From: Variovorax sp. PMC12
GTDB taxonomy: Bacteria > Pseudomonadota > Gammaproteobacteria > Burkholderiales > Burkholderiaceae_C
DNA: 64,000 nucleotides
Assembly (NCBI RefSeq): GCF_003019815.1
Contig: NZ_CP027773.1
Location: 4,767,501 to 4,831,500, forward strand
Direction of reading: 5' to 3'
Program-made: the position numbers and the translations under genes
The notes under the pieces: model-generated
Databases searched by the model: none
Seen by the model: the letters and a program-made list of their open reading frames with translations, nothing else
Told to the model about the DNA's origin: nothing
Shown here: positions 37,499 to 46,466 of the stretch, piece after piece
Numbering within the stretch: position 1 is the stretch's first letter
Layout: the number at the start of each line of letters is the position of its first letter

Positions 37499-38569
37499 CT
37501 AAGCCGTGGTGGCCTGGGGGCCGAAGCGGTAGATGCCGTCTTTGCCCAGCTCGCGCTTCACCTGGCCCGAGAACCACAGCAGGTGCAGGTGGGCCACGGT
37601 CTCGCCCATGGCGAAGGTCATCTGGTGCAGGTCGAGTTCGCGCTTGAACAGGATCGGCAGGCCTTCGGCCGCGGTGAGCGGGCGCGCCACGCAGGCTTCG
37701 AGCAGTTCGGCCAGTCGGTCGCGGTGGTGCTCCTGCAGCTGGTCGACACGGCGGTGGATGCCGGTGAAAGGCTTGCCGTGCGAAGGCAGGCCCAGCGTGT
37801 CGGCCGGCAGGGCCTTGAACCTGTCGATGCTGTCCAGGAACAGGCGCAGGGAATTGGCTTCGGGCTCGCCTGCGTGCACGCTCACGTTGGTGGAGATGCG
37901 CGGCAGCATCATGTCGCCGCCCAGCAGCAGCTTGAGCTCGTCGCAGTACAGCGAGATGTGCTCCGGCGCATGGCCGTAGCCGCTGATGCAGCGCCAGGCA
38001 TGGCCGTCGATCATCACCGTGTCGCCGTCGAGCATGCGCACGAAGCTGTCCGGCACCGAGGGCACCATGTTCGCGTAGTAGTTGGTGCGCGCGCGGATCT
38101 TGGCGATGGATTCGGGGTCGGTCAGCCCGTGCGAGGCGAAGAAGCGCGCGGCCTGTTCGCCGCCTGCCAGGGTGTCGCCGGCGGTGCTGAGCACGCGCGC
38201 CACGTGGTAGTCGGTCGAGCTGATCCACAGCGGCACGTTCCAGCGCTGGCACAGCCAGTGCGCCAGGCCGATGTGGTCGGGGTGCATGTGGGTGACGATG
38301 ACGCGCAGGATCGGCAGGCCCTGCAGCTGCGTCTCGAAGATCTGTTCCCACTGCGCGCGGGCCTCGTCGTGGGCGATGCAGCAGTCGACCACCGTCCAGC
38401 CGGCCACGCCGTCGATGGTGTCGCGCAGCAGCCAGAGGTTGATGTGGTCGAGCGCGAAGGGCAGCCGCATGCGGATCCAGCGCACGCCGGGCGCCACTTC
38501 CATGGCTTCGCCGGGCTGGGGCAGCGTGTCGCCCAGGGGATAGTGGAGTTCGCGTTCGAGGAGGTTCAT
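37499..38569 (-). CDS. MBL-fold metallo-hydrolase, LiuR-site associated
   Basis: This 356-residue member of the metallo-beta-lactamase superfamily has VTHMHPDHIG (His94, His96, Asp98, His99), GYGHAPEHIS, LLGGDMMLP and LPSHGKPF completing the binuclear site. A C-terminal helical domain (about 260-356) is of the type seen in LACTB2-like hydrolases. A perfect 20-bp palindrome that fits LiuR boxes lies 7 bp before its start, so it is probably controlled by the divergent liuR gene and acts in acyl-CoA metabolism; that role is inferred. Confidence 0.9.
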   Translation of the reverse strand: MNLLERELHYPLGDTLPQPGEAMEVAPGVRWIRMRLPFALDHINLWLLRDTIDGVAGWTVVDCCIAHDEARAQWEQIFETQLQGLPILRVIVTHMHPDHIGLAHWLCQRWNVPLWISSTDYHVARVLSTAGDTLAGGEQAARFFASHGLTDPESIAKIRARTNYYANMVPSVPDSFVRMLDGDTVMIDGHAWRCISGYGHAPEHISLYCDELKLLLGGDMMLPRISTNVSVHAGEPEANSLRLFLDSIDRFKALPADTLGLPSHGKPFTGIHRRVDQLQEHHRDRLAELLEACVARPLTAAEGLPILFKRELDLHQMTFAMGETVAHLHLLWFSGQVKRELGKDGIYRFGPQATTA

Positions 38570-38576
38570 GTAAGAT

Positions 38577-38596
38577 TGACGTTTACGTAAACGTCA
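38577..38596. promoter_or_regulatory. LiuR-type operator, perfect 20-bp palindrome
   Basis: TGACGTTTACGTAAACGTCA is its own reverse complement over all 20 bases. From memory, it matches the ACGTTTACGTAAACG-like sites described for LiuR, the MerR-family regulator of branched-chain amino-acid breakdown. It lies between the MBL hydrolase gene (7 bp) and liuR (93 bp), so one site could serve both. Confidence 0.82.
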
Positions 38597-38689
38597 TGGA
38601 ATGAGGGCTCCATTGTAGGGATCGCGGGGGAAACCTGCTGTCGCCCCGGTAACCCTCCTTCCGGCGTCCCTTTCGCCTCCACCGTCGTC

Positions 38690-39085
38690 ATGCCTGCGCA
38701 AACCTTCACCATCAGCCAGCTCGCGAAGGAATTCGACCTCACGACGCGGGCCATCCGCTTCTACGAGGACATGGGCCTGCTCACGCCCGAGCGCGCCGGC
38801 CTGCAGCGCATCTACAGCGCGCGCGACCGCGCCCGGCTCACGCTCACGCTGCGCGCCAAGCGCCTCGGCCTGAGCCTGACGGAGGCCAAGGACATCCTCG
38901 ACATGTACGACAGCCCGCGCGACACGGTGCCGCAGCTGGAAAAGTTTCTCGGCGTGCTGGGCGCGCACCGTGCCCAGCTCGAGGCGCAGCTGGCCGAGCT
39001 GCAAGCCAACCTCGCGGAAGTACGCGAGCATGAGAAAAAGGGGCGCGCCACGCTGGCGAGGGCGCAAAAGGCTGCCAAAGCCTGA
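38690..39085 (+). CDS. liuR: MerR family regulator LiuR
   Basis: This 131-residue protein has the MerR helix-turn-helix FTISQLAKEFDLTTRAIRFYEDMGLL (residues ~5-31) with RIYSARDRARL as the wing, and a C-terminal coiled coil (about 80-125). It has no metal-binding cysteines, unlike CueR or MerR. Length and the region RLGLSLTEAKDILDMYDS match LiuR of proteobacteria, the regulator of leucine/isovalerate catabolism. It is divergent from the MBL hydrolase over the palindrome at 38577. The liu operon itself is about 15 kb away in this window. Confidence 0.85.
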   Translation: MPAQTFTISQLAKEFDLTTRAIRFYEDMGLLTPERAGLQRIYSARDRARLTLTLRAKRLGLSLTEAKDILDMYDSPRDTVPQLEKFLGVLGAHRAQLEAQLAELQANLAEVREHEKKGRATLARAQKAAKA

Positions 39086-39115
39086 GAACACACGACTCAT
39101 CGACAATAGCTGACT

Positions 39116-39850
39116 ATGTCCGACACCGATAACCTCAACGACCTCTTCGCCCACAACCGTGCCTGGTCCGCCCAGATGGAGCGTGACCGCCCCGGCTTCT
39201 TCACCGGCCTGGTGAAGCAGCAGACGCCGCGCTACATGTGGATCGGCTGCTCCGACAGCCGCGTGCCCGCCAACCAGATCACCGGCCTGGAGCCGGGCGA
39301 AGTGTTCGTGCACCGCAACGTGGCCAACATCGTGGTGCACTCCGACCTGAACGCGCTCTCGGCGATCCAGTTCGCGGTCGAGCACCTGAAGGTCGAGCAC
39401 ATCATGGTGGTCGGCCACTACGGCTGCGCCGGCGTCAAGGCCGCGCTCAGCGGCAAGCGCATCGGCCTGGCCGACAACTGGATCCGCCACATCCAGGACG
39501 TGCGCGACCGCCACCACGTGATGCTCGAGAGCCTGCCCGACGAGGAAGCCCGCGTCGATGCGCTGTGCGAGCTCAACGTGGCCGAGCAGGTGGTCAACGT
39601 GGCCGTCAGCACCGTCATGGTCGATGCATGGGCGCGCGGCCAGAAGGTCCGCATCCACGGCTGGACCTTCGGCGTGCACGACGGCCTGCTGCAGGACCTC
39701 GGCCTGAGCGTGGACGGCACCCAGCCGCTCGACGCCATCTACAAGGCCGCGGTGCAGCGCATCCGCCACAAGTGGAGCAAGCCCGGGGCATCGGTGAAGT
39801 CGATCACGGCGGCGCAGCCCGAGGCCGACGGCACCACCGCGGCCACCTGA
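39116..39850 (+). CDS. can: Beta-class carbonic anhydrase
   Basis: This 244-residue zinc enzyme interconverts CO2 and bicarbonate. The zinc site is visible in IGCSDSRVPAN (Cys, Asp, Arg) and VVGHYGCAGV (His, Cys). Length is at the upper end because of a ~20-residue C-terminal tail. It lies 30 bp after liuR and 41 bp before aceK. Bicarbonate supply to the biotin carboxylases used in acyl-CoA breakdown is a plausible link but is not shown. Confidence 0.95.
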   Translation: MSDTDNLNDLFAHNRAWSAQMERDRPGFFTGLVKQQTPRYMWIGCSDSRVPANQITGLEPGEVFVHRNVANIVVHSDLNALSAIQFAVEHLKVEHIMVVGHYGCAGVKAALSGKRIGLADNWIRHIQDVRDRHHVMLESLPDEEARVDALCELNVAEQVVNVAVSTVMVDAWARGQKVRIHGWTFGVHDGLLQDLGLSVDGTQPLDAIYKAAVQRIRHKWSKPGASVKSITAAQPEADGTTAAT

Positions 39851-39891
39851 GCGGCGGCAGCGCCGTCGTCCTCCACCCCGTCCGTCCCGCC

Positions 39892-41712
39892 ATGTTCCCG
39901 CAGCGTCTCGATTCGCCGCTGGCCTATGACATTGCGAAGGCGATGATGGACGGCTTCAACCGGCACTACCGGTTGTTCCGGGCCGAGTCGGCGCGCGCCA
40001 AGCACCGCTTCGAAACCGCCGACTGGCACGGCCAGCAGCGGGCGCAGCGCGAGCGCATCGAGTTCTACGACCTGCGCGTGAGCGAGGCCGTGGCCCGGCT
40101 CGAGAAGGAGTTCAAGGCCGGCGAGCAGCCCATGGACGTGTGGCACCAGGTCAAGCTGCACTACATCGGCCTGCTGGTGAACCACCACCAGCCCGAGCTG
40201 GCCGAGAGCTTCTTCAACTCGGTGACCACCAAGATCCTGCACCGCGCGTACTTCCAGAACGATTTCATCTTCGTGCGCCCGGCCATCAGCACCGAGTACA
40301 TCGAGCCGCGCGGCGCGCCCACCTATCGGCCCTACTACCCGTCGCCCGACACGCTGGCCGACACCGTCGAGCAGATGCTCGACGACTTTTCCCTGCTCGG
40401 CAGCTTCGCCAACAAGCGGCGCGACGCACAGCGTGTGGCGCATGTCATCCTGAACCGTTTCCACCAGGTCAAGCTGCGCGCCAACTTCCAGCTGCAGGTG
40501 CTGTCGGGCCTGTTCTTCCGCAACAAGGGCGCCTACGTGGTCGGCAAGATCATGAACGGCTTCACCGAGATCCCGTTCTCGCTGCCCATACTGCACGACA
40601 GCCGCGGCAGGTTCTACATCGACGCAGCGCTGTTCGGCGAAGACGACCTGCAGATGCTCTTCAGCTTTGCGCGCGCGTACTTCATGGTCGACATGGAAGT
40701 GCCCTCGGCCTGGGTGCAGTTCCTGCGCTCGCTCATGCCGCGCAAGCCGCGCGCCGAGATCTACAACGCGCTCGGCCTCGCCAAGCAGGGCAAGACGCTG
40801 TTCTACCGCGACTTCCTCTCGCACCTGAACTACTCGAGCGACCGCTTCCGCATCGCGCCCGGCATCAAGGGCATGGTCATGCTGGTGTTCGACCTGCCGT
40901 CGTTCCCGTTCGTGTTCAAGGTCATCAAGGACTTCTATCCGCCGCAGAAGGACACCACGCGCGAGCAGATCAAGGGCAAGTACATGCTCGTGAAGCAGCA
41001 CGACCGCGTGGGCCGCATGGCCGACACGCTGGAGTACAGCGACGTGGGTTTTCCGCTCGACCGCTTCGAACCCGGGCTGATCGAGGAGATCCGCAAGTTC
41101 GCGCCCAGCCAGCTCGAGATCGGCGACCGCGACGGCAACGGGGAAATGGAGCTGGTGCTCAAGCACGTGTACATCGAGCGGCGCATGATCCCGCTGAACA
41201 TCTACCTGCAGGAAGCCTTCGACACGCTGGCCCATCCCGAGAGCCCGGCGCACGCCAGGCGCGCGAAAGAGCAGCTCGAGCATGCGGTGGTGGAGTACGG
41301 CAATGCCATCAAGGACATGGTGGCGGCCAACATCTTTCCCGGCGACATGCTGTGGAAGAACTTCGGCGTCACGCGCGGCGGCAAGGTGGTGTTCTACGAC
41401 TACGACGAGATCGAATACGTCACCGACTGCAAGTTCCGCAAGGTGCCCGAGCCGCGCAACGAGGAAGAAGAAATGAGCGGCGAGGTCTGGTATTCGGTCG
41501 GCCCGAAAGACGTGTTCCCCGAAACCTTCGAGCCCTTCCTGCTGGGCAACAAGGACGTGCGCGAGGCCTTCATGGCCCACCACGCCGACCTGCTCGACGC
41601 CGCCTTCTGGCAGCACCACAAGGAACGCATCCAGGCCGGGCAGATGCTCGATGTGTTCCCCTACGAAGAGTCGCAGCGCTTCCAGCACGAAGGGCACGCG
41701 ACGCACTTCTGA
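39892..41712 (+). CDS. aceK: Isocitrate dehydrogenase kinase/phosphatase
   Basis: This 606-residue bifunctional enzyme phosphorylates and dephosphorylates isocitrate dehydrogenase to divert carbon into the glyoxylate shunt. Family blocks include FRNKGAYVVGKI, the ATP-binding region FPFVFKVIKDFYPPQK, YIERRMIPLNIYL, NIFPGDMLWKNFGVTR and VVFYDYDEIEY. Length is typical (570-610). The start MFPQRLDSPLAYDIA is used. No aceA or aceB lies beside it in this window. Confidence 0.97.
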   Translation: MFPQRLDSPLAYDIAKAMMDGFNRHYRLFRAESARAKHRFETADWHGQQRAQRERIEFYDLRVSEAVARLEKEFKAGEQPMDVWHQVKLHYIGLLVNHHQPELAESFFNSVTTKILHRAYFQNDFIFVRPAISTEYIEPRGAPTYRPYYPSPDTLADTVEQMLDDFSLLGSFANKRRDAQRVAHVILNRFHQVKLRANFQLQVLSGLFFRNKGAYVVGKIMNGFTEIPFSLPILHDSRGRFYIDAALFGEDDLQMLFSFARAYFMVDMEVPSAWVQFLRSLMPRKPRAEIYNALGLAKQGKTLFYRDFLSHLNYSSDRFRIAPGIKGMVMLVFDLPSFPFVFKVIKDFYPPQKDTTREQIKGKYMLVKQHDRVGRMADTLEYSDVGFPLDRFEPGLIEEIRKFAPSQLEIGDRDGNGEMELVLKHVYIERRMIPLNIYLQEAFDTLAHPESPAHARRAKEQLEHAVVEYGNAIKDMVAANIFPGDMLWKNFGVTRGGKVVFYDYDEIEYVTDCKFRKVPEPRNEEEEMSGEVWYSVGPKDVFPETFEPFLLGNKDVREAFMAHHADLLDAAFWQHHKERIQAGQMLDVFPYEESQRFQHEGHATHF

Positions 41713-41768
41713 CCCGTACGGCCGTTTTCGATTTCCGCTTTCACATCATTCCTGAAGGAGACCTCCAC

Positions 41769-42953
41769 ATGTCCGAATCCATCGTCATCGTCGGCCTTGC
41801 CCGCACCCCCATGGGCAGCTTCCAGGGCGACTTCTCGTCGCTCTCCGCGCACGACCTGGGCGGCGCCGCCATCAAGGCCGCCGTCGAGCGCGCGGGCATC
41901 GCGCCCGACAGCGTGGGCGAAGTGCTGTTCGGCAACTGCCTGATGGCCGGCCAGGGCCAAGCCCCGGCTCGCCAGGCGGCCTACAAGGGCGGCCTGCCCG
42001 ACAGCGCGGGCGCGGTCACGCTCAGCAAGATGTGCGGCTCGGCCATGAAGGCCGCGATGCTGTCGCACGACCTGCTGCTGGCCGGCACGCACGACGTGAT
42101 CGTCGCGGGCGGCATGGAAAGCATGACCAACGCGCCCTACCTCATGCTCAAGGGCCGCGGCGGCTACCGCATGGGCCACGACCGCATCTTCGACCACATG
42201 ATGCTCGACGGCCTCGAAGACGCCTACCAGCCGGGCCGCTCGATGGGCACCTTCGGCGAGGACTGCGCGGCCAAGTACAAGTTCACGCGCGAGCAGCAGG
42301 ACGCCTTCGCCATCGCCAGCGTCGAGCGCGCCAAGAAGGCCACCGAGACCGGCCTGTTCAAGGACGAGATCGTGCCCGTCACGGTCAAGGGCCGCGGCGG
42401 CGACACGGTGATCTCCGTCGACGAAGGCCCGGGCAAGGTCAAGCTCGACAAGATCCCCACGCTCAAGCCCGCGTTCAAGAAAGAGAACGGCACCATCACC
42501 GCCGCATCGAGCTCGTCCATCAACGACGGCGCCGCCGCGCTGGTGATGATGACGGAGTCGCATGCCAAGAAGATCGGCGCCAGGCCCATCGCCCGCATCG
42601 TCGGCCATGCCACGCACGCGCAGCAGCCCGAGTGGTTCTCCACCGCGCCCGTGGGCGCTGTCGCCAAGCTGTTCAAGAAGACCGGCTGGGCCGTGAAGGA
42701 CGTGGACCTGTGGGAAGTGAACGAAGCCTTCGCCGTGGTGCCGATGGCGCTGATGCACGAGCTCGACGTGTCGCACGAGATCGTCAATGTGCACGGCGGC
42801 GCCTGCGCGCTGGGCCATCCGATCGGCGCCAGCGGCGCGCGCATCATGGTCACGCTCATTCACGCGCTGAAGGCGCGCGGCAAGCAGCGCGGCGTGGCCA
42901 CGCTGTGCATCGGCGGCGGCGAAGGCACAGCCGTGGCACTCGAATTGCTATAA
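41769..42953 (+). CDS. Acetyl-CoA C-acyltransferase (thiolase)
   Basis: This 394-residue thiolase has the nucleophile region TLSKMCGSAMKAAML (Cys ~91), NVHGGACALGHPIGASGARI (His) and the C-terminal CIGGGEGTAVALE. Its length fits acetoacetyl-CoA or 3-ketoacyl-CoA thiolases. GAAGGAG lies 8 nt before the ATG. It is 56 bp after aceK and is followed by a strong terminator. Chain-length specificity is not visible. Confidence 0.95.
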   Translation: MSESIVIVGLARTPMGSFQGDFSSLSAHDLGGAAIKAAVERAGIAPDSVGEVLFGNCLMAGQGQAPARQAAYKGGLPDSAGAVTLSKMCGSAMKAAMLSHDLLLAGTHDVIVAGGMESMTNAPYLMLKGRGGYRMGHDRIFDHMMLDGLEDAYQPGRSMGTFGEDCAAKYKFTREQQDAFAIASVERAKKATETGLFKDEIVPVTVKGRGGDTVISVDEGPGKVKLDKIPTLKPAFKKENGTITAASSSSINDGAAALVMMTESHAKKIGARPIARIVGHATHAQQPEWFSTAPVGAVAKLFKKTGWAVKDVDLWEVNEAFAVVPMALMHELDVSHEIVNVHGGACALGHPIGASGARIMVTLIHALKARGKQRGVATLCIGGGEGTAVALELL

Positions 42954-42962
42954 GAGCAGCGT

Positions 42963-42999
42963 CGGGAGCGTCCGAGCACGGGCGCTCCCGGCTTTTTTT
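42963..42999 (+). terminator. Rho-independent terminator after the thiolase gene
   Basis: CGGGAGCG (42963-42970) pairs with CGCTCCCG (42983-42990); a smaller CCG/CGG pair lies inside the loop, and GC plus seven T follow. It separates the thiolase unit from the carboxypeptidase gene. Confidence 0.9.
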
Positions 43000-43039
43000 C
43001 ATTCAGACATTCAAATAAATGCGTAGAGCAGGAGATTTC

Positions 43040-44290
43040 ATGCGCCCATCCATCCACCGTACCGCCATTGCCGCCTTGCTGGCCGCCGCTTTCCTGGCGC
43101 CCGCCGCCAGCTGGGCCCAGAAGCGCGACAACGTGCTGTTCCAGGCTGCCACCGACGAGCAGCCCGCGGTGATCAAGACGCTGGAGAAACTCGTCAACAT
43201 CGAGACCGGCACCGGTGACGCCGAAGGCATCGCCGCCGCCGGCAACTACCTTGAGGGCGAACTCAAGAACCTGGGCTTCACCGTCACGCGCAGCAAGTCG
43301 GCCGGCATCGTGGTGGGCGACAACATCGTCGGCAAGATCAAGGGCCGCGGCGGCAAGAACCTGCTGCTGATGTCGCACATGGACACGGTGTACCTGAAGG
43401 GCATCCTCGCGAAGGCCCCGTTCCGCGTCGAGGGCGACAAGGCCTACGGCCCGGGCATCGCCGACGACAAGGGCGGCAACGCCGTCATCCTGCACACGCT
43501 CAAGCTGCTCAAGGAATACGGCGTGCGCGACTACGGCACCATCACCGTGCTGTTCAACACCGACGAGGAAAAAGGCTCCTTCGGCTCGCGCGACCTGATC
43601 CAGGAAGAAGCCAAGCTGGCCGACTACGTGCTCTCCTTCGAGCCCACCAGCGCTGGCGACGAGAAGCTGTCGCTCGGCACCTCGGGCATCGCCTATGTGC
43701 AGGTCAACATCACCGGCAAGGCATCGCATGCGGGCGCGGCGCCCGAGTTGGGCGTGAACGCGCTGGTCGAGGCCTCCGACCTGGTGCTGCGCACGATGAA
43801 CATCGACGACAAGTCGAAGAACCTGCGCTTCAACTGGACCATCGCCAAGGCCGGCAACGTGTCGAACATCATCCCGGCCACCGCCACGCTGAACGCCGAC
43901 GTGCGCTATGCCCGCAACGAAGACTTCGACGCCGCCATGAAGACGCTGGAAGAACGCGCGCAGCAGAAGAAGCTGCCGGAGGCCGACGTCAAGGTGATCG
44001 TCACGCGCGGCCGCCCGGCCTTCAATGCCGGTGAAGGCGGCAAGAAGCTGGTCGACAAGGCAGTGGCGTACTACAAGGAAGCCGGCGGCACGCTGGGCGT
44101 GGAAGAACGCACCGGCGGCGGCACCGACGCGGCCTATGCCGCGCTCTCCGGCAAGCCCGTGATCGAAAGCCTGGGCCTGCCCGGCTTCGGCTACCACAGC
44201 GACAAGGCCGAGTACGTGGACATCAGCGCCATCCCGCGCCGCCTGTACATGGCCGCCCGCCTGATCATGGACCTCGGCGCCGGAAAGTGA
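43040..44290 (+). CDS. Secreted M20 family metallopeptidase (glutamate carboxypeptidase-like)
   Basis: This 416-residue protein has a signal peptide ending ASWAQ (about residue 26). The M20 zinc site appears as LMSHMDTVYLKG (His, Asp), GPGIADDKGGNAV, FNTDEEKGSFGS (catalytic Glu), FEPTSAGDE and the last His in GYHSDKAEY. The dimerisation domain with ITGKASHAGAAPELG is typical of carboxypeptidase G2-like enzymes that release C-terminal glutamate. AGGAGA supports the start at 43040; the ATG at 43019 lacks one. Confidence 0.92.
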   Translation: MRPSIHRTAIAALLAAAFLAPAASWAQKRDNVLFQAATDEQPAVIKTLEKLVNIETGTGDAEGIAAAGNYLEGELKNLGFTVTRSKSAGIVVGDNIVGKIKGRGGKNLLLMSHMDTVYLKGILAKAPFRVEGDKAYGPGIADDKGGNAVILHTLKLLKEYGVRDYGTITVLFNTDEEKGSFGSRDLIQEEAKLADYVLSFEPTSAGDEKLSLGTSGIAYVQVNITGKASHAGAAPELGVNALVEASDLVLRTMNIDDKSKNLRFNWTIAKAGNVSNIIPATATLNADVRYARNEDFDAAMKTLEERAQQKKLPEADVKVIVTRGRPAFNAGEGGKKLVDKAVAYYKEAGGTLGVEERTGGGTDAAYAALSGKPVIESLGLPGFGYHSDKAEYVDISAIPRRLYMAARLIMDLGAGK

Positions 44291-44296
44291 ATGGTG

Positions 44297-44393
44297 CCCC
44301 CCGGCTTTTCACTCGCCTTGCTCGTGTAACTCCACCCCCCGAGGGGGAGGCGCGGTCCGCCTTGGGGCGGCCCGGCGGCGACCGCCTCTTCAC
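44297..44393. repeat. GC-rich palindromic intergenic element (REP-like)
   Basis: This non-coding spacer between the carboxypeptidase and acyl-CoA dehydrogenase genes holds two adjacent dyads, CCCCC-GA-GGGGG (about 44336-44347) and CCGCC-TTGG-GGCGG (about 44357-44370), framed by CCCGGCGGCG. Similar elements are, from memory, scattered through Comamonadaceae genomes. Only one copy is present in this window, so repeat status is inferred. Confidence 0.45.
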
Positions 44394-44408
44394 ATAGAAG
44401 GAACTGCC

Positions 44409-45539
44409 ATGTTGTTGACAGCAGACCAGGAAGCCATCCGCGACGCGGTGCGCGATTTCTCTCAAGCCGAGCTGTGGCCCAACGCCCCCAAGTGGGACCG
44501 CGAGCACAGCTTTCCGAAGGAAGCGCACCACGGCCTCGCGGCGCTGGGTGCCTACGGCATCTGCGTGCCCGAGGAGCATGGCGGCGCCGGCCTCGACTAC
44601 CTCACGCTGGCGCTGGTGCTGGAAGAAATCGCGGCCGGCGACGGCGGCACCAGCACCGCCATCAGCGTGACCAACTGCCCCGTCAACGCCATCCTCATGC
44701 GCTACGGCAACGCGCAGCAGAAGAAGCAGTGGCTCGAGCCGCTCGCGCAGGGGAAGATGCTCGGCGCCTTCTGCCTCACCGAGCCGCAGGCCGGCAGCGA
44801 CGCGTCGAGCCTGCGCACCACGGCGCGCAAGGACGGCGACGCCTACGTGATCGACGGCGTCAAGCAGTTCATCACCAGCGGCAAGAACGGCCATGTGGCC
44901 GTCGTCATTGCCGTGACCGACAAGGGCGCGGGCAAGCGCGGCATGAGCGCGTTCCTGGTGCCGACCGACGCGCCCGGCTACAACGTCGCGCGGCTGGAAG
45001 ACAAGCTGGGCCAGCACAGCAGCGACACCGCGCAGATCAACTTCGACGGCTGCCGCATCCCGGTGGAAAACCTCATCGGCGCCGAAGGCGAGGGCTACAA
45101 GATCGCCCTCGGCGCGCTCGAGGGCGGGCGCATCGGCATTGCAGCGCAGAGCGTGGGCATGGCGCGCAGCGCCTTCGACGTGGCGCTGGCCTATGCCAAG
45201 GAACGCCAGGCCTTCGGCGGTTCGATCTTCGACCAGCAGGCCGTTGGCTTCCGCCTTGCCGAATGCGCGACGCAGCTCGAAGCGGCGCGCCAGCTCATCT
45301 GGCATGCCGCCGCGCTGCGCGACGCCGGCCGGCCCTGCCTGAAGGAGGCGGCCATGGCGAAGCTCTTCGCCAGCGAGATGGCCGAGCGCGTGTGCAGCGC
45401 CGCCATCCAGACGCTGGGCGGCTACGGCTACGTGAACGACTTCCCGCTGGAGCGCATCTACCGCGACGTGCGCGTGTGCCAGATCTACGAAGGCACCTCG
45501 GACATCCAGAAGCTCTTGATTCAACGCGCGCTGGCGTGA
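44409..45539 (+). CDS. Acyl-CoA dehydrogenase
   Basis: This 376-residue flavoenzyme makes 2-enoyl-CoA. Family blocks include AFCLTEPQAGSDASSLRTTA (FAD/substrate region), KQFITSGKNGHVAVV, AFGGSIFDQQAVGFRLAE and a catalytic Glu in CQIYEGTSDIQ near residue 362, the position used by short/medium-chain enzymes and not by isovaleryl-CoA dehydrogenase. It is followed by the phosphoesterase gene with a 4-bp overlap (GTGA). Chain length is not assigned. Confidence 0.93.
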   Translation: MLLTADQEAIRDAVRDFSQAELWPNAPKWDREHSFPKEAHHGLAALGAYGICVPEEHGGAGLDYLTLALVLEEIAAGDGGTSTAISVTNCPVNAILMRYGNAQQKKQWLEPLAQGKMLGAFCLTEPQAGSDASSLRTTARKDGDAYVIDGVKQFITSGKNGHVAVVIAVTDKGAGKRGMSAFLVPTDAPGYNVARLEDKLGQHSSDTAQINFDGCRIPVENLIGAEGEGYKIALGALEGGRIGIAAQSVGMARSAFDVALAYAKERQAFGGSIFDQQAVGFRLAECATQLEAARQLIWHAAALRDAGRPCLKEAAMAKLFASEMAERVCSAAIQTLGGYGYVNDFPLERIYRDVRVCQIYEGTSDIQKLLIQRALA

Positions 45540-46369
45540 ACCGGCGCAGCGGACGGTGGTGGGGCTGGATTGCCACGGCATGCGTGCTGGCGGGGCTCGC
45601 GCTATGGGGCTTCGTCATCGAGCCGCGCTGGGTGGCCGTGCGTGTAGAACCCCTGGGCTCATCTGCATGGCAGGCGCCGCCGGGACTGAAGGTGGCGGTG
45701 GCGAGCGACTGGCACCTCACCGCGCGTTCGGCATGGCGCGTCAACGGCCTTGGGCGCGCCGCACGCGTCGTGGACGACATCAATGCAGCGCAGCCCGACA
45801 TCGTGCTGCTGCCCGGCGACTTCCTGGCCGGCTCGGGTGGCGACGAGTCGCTGCCCATCGAAGACATGGCCGTGGTGTTCGGCCGCCTGAAGGCGCCGCA
45901 CGGCGTGTATGCAGTGCTCGGCAACCACGATTGGTGGCATGACGGCCAGCGCATCGCCAAGGCACTGGCCGCGCAGGGCATCCGGGTGCTGGAAAACGCT
46001 TCGGTGCAAGTGCCCGGCCACGACCTCTGGGTGGTCGGTATCGGCGATCACTCGACCGGCCATTCGGACCCGATGCGCGCGCTGGCCGGCGTGCCGCCCG
46101 AGGCAGCGACACTGGTCATGATGCACGACCCCTTCAGCCTCGCGACCATGCCGCGCACAAGAGGCCTCGTGGTCGCGGGGCATACGCACGGCGGACAGGT
46201 CAGCGTGCCGGGCCATGGCGCACTGATCGTGCCCGGCGCGGCGCCGCGCGAATGGGCTTACGGCTGGATCTCGCACAAGGGCAGGCGCATGTACGTAACC
46301 AGCGGCCTCGGCGTGAGCATCCTGCCGGTGCGCTTCAACATGCGGCCCGAGTGGGTGATGTTCCGCTAG
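45536..46369 (+). CDS. Membrane-anchored metallophosphoesterase (YaeI-like)
   Basis: This 277-residue protein starts at a GTG that overlaps the acyl-CoA dehydrogenase stop. An N-terminal signal anchor (about residues 9-27) puts the domain outside the cytoplasm. Phosphoesterase blocks are AVASDWHLT, LLPGDFLAG, AVLGNHDWW, MMHDPFSL and VAGHTHGGQVSVPG. It resembles YaeI/YkuE-type enzymes that cut lipid A-like or UDP-sugar phosphates; the substrate is unknown. Confidence 0.9.
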   Translation: MNRRSGRWWGWIATACVLAGLALWGFVIEPRWVAVRVEPLGSSAWQAPPGLKVAVASDWHLTARSAWRVNGLGRAARVVDDINAAQPDIVLLPGDFLAGSGGDESLPIEDMAVVFGRLKAPHGVYAVLGNHDWWHDGQRIAKALAAQGIRVLENASVQVPGHDLWVVGIGDHSTGHSDPMRALAGVPPEAATLVMMHDPFSLATMPRTRGLVVAGHTHGGQVSVPGHGALIVPGAAPREWAYGWISHKGRRMYVTSGLGVSILPVRFNMRPEWVMFR

Positions 46370-46466
46370 CCGGTTACCCATCCGTCAGCCTGTCATCGGT
46401 TTCGACGACAGACAACCGTGCGCCTCGAGCGCACCATGGCGGCCTCTCTTGTCGGAGGCCTTCGCC

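Noticed and set aside
38690..39085. Metal- or stress-sensing MerR (CueR/SoxR) identity
   Set aside because: There are no metal-binding or cluster cysteines; length, coiled coil and the adjacent palindrome fit LiuR.
39739..41706. A 655-codon antisense open frame under aceK
   Set aside because: aceK is clearly coding on the plus strand; the opposite frame has shadow composition.
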